This document shows positions 61,036 to 64,000 of a stretch of 64,000 bases of DNA, in pieces. Location of the stretch: the NCBI RefSeq assembly GCF_020103725.1, contig NZ_JAHXBG010000001.1, forward strand, positions 1 to 64,000, given 5' to 3'. The notes under the pieces were generated by a model. The model made no database searches, was not told where the DNA came from, and saw nothing but the letters and a program-made list of their open reading frames with translations. Source of the DNA: Hyalangium gracile (GTDB lineage Bacteria > Myxococcota > Myxococcia > Myxococcales > Myxococcaceae). Numbering within the stretch: the first letter of the stretch is position 1; the number at the start of each line of letters is the position of its first letter. The position numbers and the translations under genes are program-made.

Positions 61036-64000
61036 ATGAAACTCCACGGACAGTTGCGCGGCCCCCACGGCACGGATTTCTCCTCCCTCGAGCTCTTGCT
61101 GGGACAGAAGCTCGAAGCCCCCCTCTTCACCGGCGAGGTGACGAGCCCCCAGGGGGACTTCCTGTTCAAGGGGCTCACCTCCTCGAAGCTCCCCTATCCC
61201 CTCACCCTGTTCGCCCGGCTGGAGGGAGCCGTCGTCGCGCAGCGGAGCTTCCCCGACAAGCCCTCGCTGGACGCGGTGTTGATCGCGGAGAGCAAGCCCC
61301 TCGAGGAGGCCCGGAGCGTCGTCCTCGAGCTGCCGCCACCCGCCGCCGTCGAGAAGATGGAAGTGCTCGCGCCCACCCACGCGAGCAGGGCGGGAGTGGT
61401 GTTGGCGGAGGCGCCCGTCTTCACAGTGACGGACGCGGTGAAGGGCCCGTCCTCGAGCGGGACGATCCAACCCGTGAGCAGCGCCACGGCGGCCACGGCG
61501 GCCACGGCGGCCACGGCGGCCATCGCGGACGAGCTGCAGCTGTGCACGCTCCGAGGCACGGTCCTCAGCACCCGGGCCGGCGAGTCCATCGCCGGCTACA
61601 TCCTGGAGCTCTCCTGTCCGGACACCATCGCGCTGGATGACAAGGCCACCCCCATCCACCGGCAGCTGGTGCTGGGCCACAACGGCGGCTTCCAGGTGGA
61701 CTTCGTCGCCGCGGGCCGCTTCTCCGAGAGCCCCCTCACCCTGGTGGTGCGCACCCCGAACGGCCTGCCCGCGCGCATCGTCTCGCCGCAGCAGCTCACG
61801 CTGAAGCAGGCGCTCAAGCTCCCCTCGCTCGAGGTGACGGTGGAGCCCTTCACGCCCCGCGTCGTCGCCGCGAGCCCCAGCGCCCCGGCGAGCACCCGCG
61901 TCCTGAAGGGCCGGCTGGTGGACCGCGCCGGCAAGGCCATGAAGAGCCAGCAGATCATCTTCTACGGCCAGCACCTGGGAGCCAACGGCGAGCCCGTGGA
62001 CGTGCCCCTGACGACGGTGAGCACGCAGGCGGGCGGCAGCTTCTCGGCGGTGGTGCCCAACGCGCCGTTCACCGGCGCCTACGCGGTGGCGGCCACGCGC
62101 CCGGACCAGCCGTGCCCCCTGCTCCTCCAGGCCGATGGCCACTTCCCCGCCTTCACCCAGCTGGTCATCGAGGCCCGGCCCACCGCCGAGGGAGGTGACG
62201 AGGACTGCGCCTGCCATGAGCCGACGCCGCGCCTGCCGGGCACCGAGGAGCTCGTCTCCGGCGAGTCCAGCTACTCGCAGGACATCGGCGGGGCGTGCGT
62301 CAACTTCACCGTGCCCAACCGGACGCTGGAGGAGTTCAGCCACTACGCCATCGTCCGGACCACGGATCCGCGCGGCCAGCTCGTCCCCATCGGCGAGAGC
62401 CCGCCGTGGGAGTGGAACGGCAACCCGGCGGACACGGCCGGCTACGCGAAGCACCTGCACCGCACCCTGCGGCAGACGCTCGGGCCGAAGAACCCCCTGC
62501 GCTGGGACGACGACGCCACCGGCTTCGAGCTCTACCAGGCCGTCACCCTGGCCCACGGCCACGTGCTCCACTTCAAGCAGACGTTCAAGGCGGACGGCTA
62601 CTCGATGGGAGACCTGCTCTACTCGCTGCCCCTGGCGCCCGGGCAGAAGAAGCAGCTCGTCATCTACGACTGGAACCGCACCGAGGAGGCCTCGCGCGAG
62701 GAGAGCTCCTCCGTCCAGGAGCAGCTCAGCCACAGCCTCTCCCGGGACCGCGACATCGACGAGATCCTCAGCGGCACGATGAGCGAGTCCATGAAGGGCG
62801 GCAGCAAGGCGCGCACCCGGGGCTCCTCCTTCGGGCTGGGGCTGGCCGGCAGCGGGAGCAAGGACGGGGTGTCCCTGGGCCTGTCCACCGGCTTCAACAT
62901 CTCCGGCGGCTCGGGCACCTCGTCGGCGTGGCAGGACAGCACCCGCGACATGACGTCCACCCTGCACAACCGCCTGCGGGACGCCACCATGCAGGCCACC
63001 TCCGCGGTGCGCAGCCAGCGGGCCACCGTCGTCACCAGCGCCCGCCAGGGCGAGACGTTCTCCGTGCAGACGGAGGTGGTGGCCAACCACAACCACTGCC
63101 ACGCGCTGACCATCCAGTACTTCGAGATCCTCCGGCACTTCGTCGTCCAGCAGGAGCTGGTGGATGTGCAGGAGTGCCTGTTCGTCCCGCTGATGATGAG
63201 CCGCTTCACGGACGCGAAGGCCCTCCGCTGGCGCGAGTGCCTGGCCGAGCACCTGCTCTACGCCCCGGAGACGCCCAAGGGCCAGGAGCTGCTCAAGGGC
63301 TTCGAGGCCCTCGAGCGCATCTCCCGCGGCTACCAGGGGGTGGACTTCCCGCAGCGCCGCGAGGCCAACGGGAGCGTGACGTTCCTGCCCTTCTGCGAGG
63401 AGGCCGTGGAGGATGTCTTCGGCGAGTTCCAGCTCCAGTTGCACCTGCACCGCCCGGCCGACCAGCAGGACGGCTCGCTCGACATCGCCACCTGGGCCCC
63501 CCTGTCCACCGTCTTCCGCGGCCTGGACATCAACGGCATCCGCAACCGGCTGCACGGGCTGACGGCGCAGGAGAAGGATCGCGTCTTCCAGGAGAAGCAC
63601 GCGCCCGCCATGGCCCGCAACTTCGTGGAGCAGCTGCGCATCGAGGCCATCCTCGCGGACGGGACGGCGGTGAGGGACCTCAAGCTGGACTGCACGCTGC
63701 TGACGGACTACGCGCCGGGGCGGCTGCTCACGGTGTCGGTGCGCTCCACGCGCCTGCAGGACACCAAGGCGCTGGCGGCGGGGGTGAGCCGCCAGGGCTT
63801 CTCGGGGACGCCCACGGACCTGCGGCGCAGCCAGATCGTCGGCCTGCGGCTGCTGTCCCCCAGCCTGAGCCTGTCGGGCAGCTTCGCGGTGGTGGAGCGC
63901 GGCACGCTGCGCTACCGGACGCGCCACCACACCGGCGTGCTGCTCAACAACCGCACCATCCGCAACGACATCGCCTTCGCCGATCAGATCTTCCTGCCCA
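61036..64000 (+). CDS. Very large hypothetical protein (3' end beyond the window)
   Basis: Open from ATG 61036 to the window end, 988 codons without a stop. An in-frame stop at 61018 means no earlier start. No Shine-Dalgarno is visible. No signal peptide. Parts: N-terminal beta domains (GQLRGPHGTDFSSLELLLG; VLKGRLVDRAGKAMKSQQII, carboxypeptidase-regulatory-like), Cys-containing DEDCACHEP, then a conserved-looking core SLPLAPGQKKQLVIYDWNR, SVQEQLSHSLSRDRDIDEIL and a Gly/Ser-rich stretch, ATMQATSAVRSQRATVVTSA, NHCHALTIQYFEILRHF. I recognise the general style from large myxobacterial proteins of unknown role. I assign no function. Confidence 0.85.
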   Translation, partial: MKLHGQLRGPHGTDFSSLELLLGQKLEAPLFTGEVTSPQGDFLFKGLTSSKLPYPLTLFARLEGAVVAQRSFPDKPSLDAVLIAESKPLEEARSVVLELPPPAAVEKMEVLAPTHASRAGVVLAEAPVFTVTDAVKGPSSSGTIQPVSSATAATAATAATAAIADELQLCTLRGTVLSTRAGESIAGYILELSCPDTIALDDKATPIHRQLVLGHNGGFQVDFVAAGRFSESPLTLVVRTPNGLPARIVSPQQLTLKQALKLPSLEVTVEPFTPRVVAASPSAPASTRVLKGRLVDRAGKAMKSQQIIFYGQHLGANGEPVDVPLTTVSTQAGGSFSAVVPNAPFTGAYAVAATRPDQPCPLLLQADGHFPAFTQLVIEARPTAEGGDEDCACHEPTPRLPGTEELVSGESSYSQDIGGACVNFTVPNRTLEEFSHYAIVRTTDPRGQLVPIGESPPWEWNGNPADTAGYAKHLHRTLRQTLGPKNPLRWDDDATGFELYQAVTLAHGHVLHFKQTFKADGYSMGDLLYSLPLAPGQKKQLVIYDWNRTEEASREESSSVQEQLSHSLSRDRDIDEILSGTMSESMKGGSKARTRGSSFGLGLAGSGSKDGVSLGLSTGFNISGGSGTSSAWQDSTRDMTSTLHNRLRDATMQATSAVRSQRATVVTSARQGETFSVQTEVVANHNHCHALTIQYFEILRHFVVQQELVDVQECLFVPLMMSRFTDAKALRWRECLAEHLLYAPETPKGQELLKGFEALERISRGYQGVDFPQRREANGSVTFLPFCEEAVEDVFGEFQLQLHLHRPADQQDGSLDIATWAPLSTVFRGLDINGIRNRLHGLTAQEKDRVFQEKHAPAMARNFVEQLRIEAILADGTAVRDLKLDCTLLTDYAPGRLLTVSVRSTRLQDTKALAAGVSRQGFSGTPTDLRRSQIVGLRLLSPSLSLSGSFAVVERGTLRYRTRHHTGVLLNNRTIRNDIAFADQIFLP
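61483..61518 (+). repeat. Four 9-bp tandem repeats (GCCACGGCG)
   Basis: Four identical GCCACGGCG units at 61483, 61492, 61501 and 61510 inside the giant ORF encode an Ala-Thr-Ala linker. The unit is a multiple of three, so copy number can change without frameshift. Confidence 0.9.

Noticed and set aside
60799-63930. 1043-codon open frame on the minus strand opposite the giant ORF
   Set aside because: Low-complexity Arg/Gly/His composition and overlap with the Roadblock-like gene; the plus frame has protein-like sequence.

Overview
High-GC DNA (about 70 percent) with dense, mostly non-overlapping genes. The gene set points to a myxobacterium, most likely of the Cystobacterineae (Archangium / Cystobacter / Hyalangium / Stigmatella type). 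Reasons: a secreted protein ending in a MYXO-CTERM sorting tail; a PilT-like motor with a long Ala/Pro linker; several orphan or hybrid histidine kinases; PATAN (DUF4388) and Roadblock/LC7-like signalling proteins; long Ig-repeat secreted hydrolases; two sigma-54-type promoters. The genus is inference. I saw no tRNA, rRNA, CRISPR array, IS element, prophage or integrase.

Layout. 1-300: 3' end of an unknown gene. 0.3-3.5 kb: PilT-like ATPase and a small partner (minus strand). 3.6-8.9 kb: ornithine-cyclodeaminase-like protein, small secreted protein, membrane protein, dual-specificity phosphatase, LysM hydrolase, membrane metallophosphoesterase. 9.1-15.4 kb: MYXO-CTERM surface protein, methyltransferase, HTH-citrate synthase, lipoprotein. 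15.4-19.4 kb (minus): ychF, then an Fo-only ATP synthase cluster in the order atpZ-atpI-atpB-atpE-atpF. 19.5-30.7 kb: VOC protein, PEBP protein, a large GAF histidine kinase, a PHB-depolymerase-like lipoprotein, a di-heme peroxidase-like lipoprotein behind a strong sigma-54 motif, a HAD phosphatase and an outer-membrane-like protein. 30.7-38.9 kb: BASS transporter, an ABC exporter/response regulator/histidine kinase operon, an ArsR/AHSA1 operon with a perfect palindromic operator, and an AraC gene divergent from a SnoaL/NmrA pair. 39-43.5 kb: small metabolic and hypothetical genes. 43.5-50.2 kb: a 2214-residue subtilisin-family lipoprotein with 14 Ig-like units and three Cys-containing modules. 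50.3-54 kb: membrane histidine kinase and two secreted proteins.

The most unusual part is 54.2-60.9 kb, all on the plus strand: histidine kinase, response regulator with PATAN and Roadblock-like domains, Roadblock-like protein, a fusion of an ABC-type ATPase to a dual-specificity phosphatase, then, behind a sigma-54-like promoter, a second PATAN/Roadblock-like protein, a VOC protein with a PCP_red-like tail, and another Roadblock-like protein. Four genes overlap their neighbour by ATGA, so translational coupling is likely. I regard this as a candidate undescribed signalling system. It is followed by a very large ORF (from 61036) that runs off the window.

Limits: identities come from motif recognition in the translated sequence; no database search was run. 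Promoters, operators and hairpins are sequence-pattern calls.
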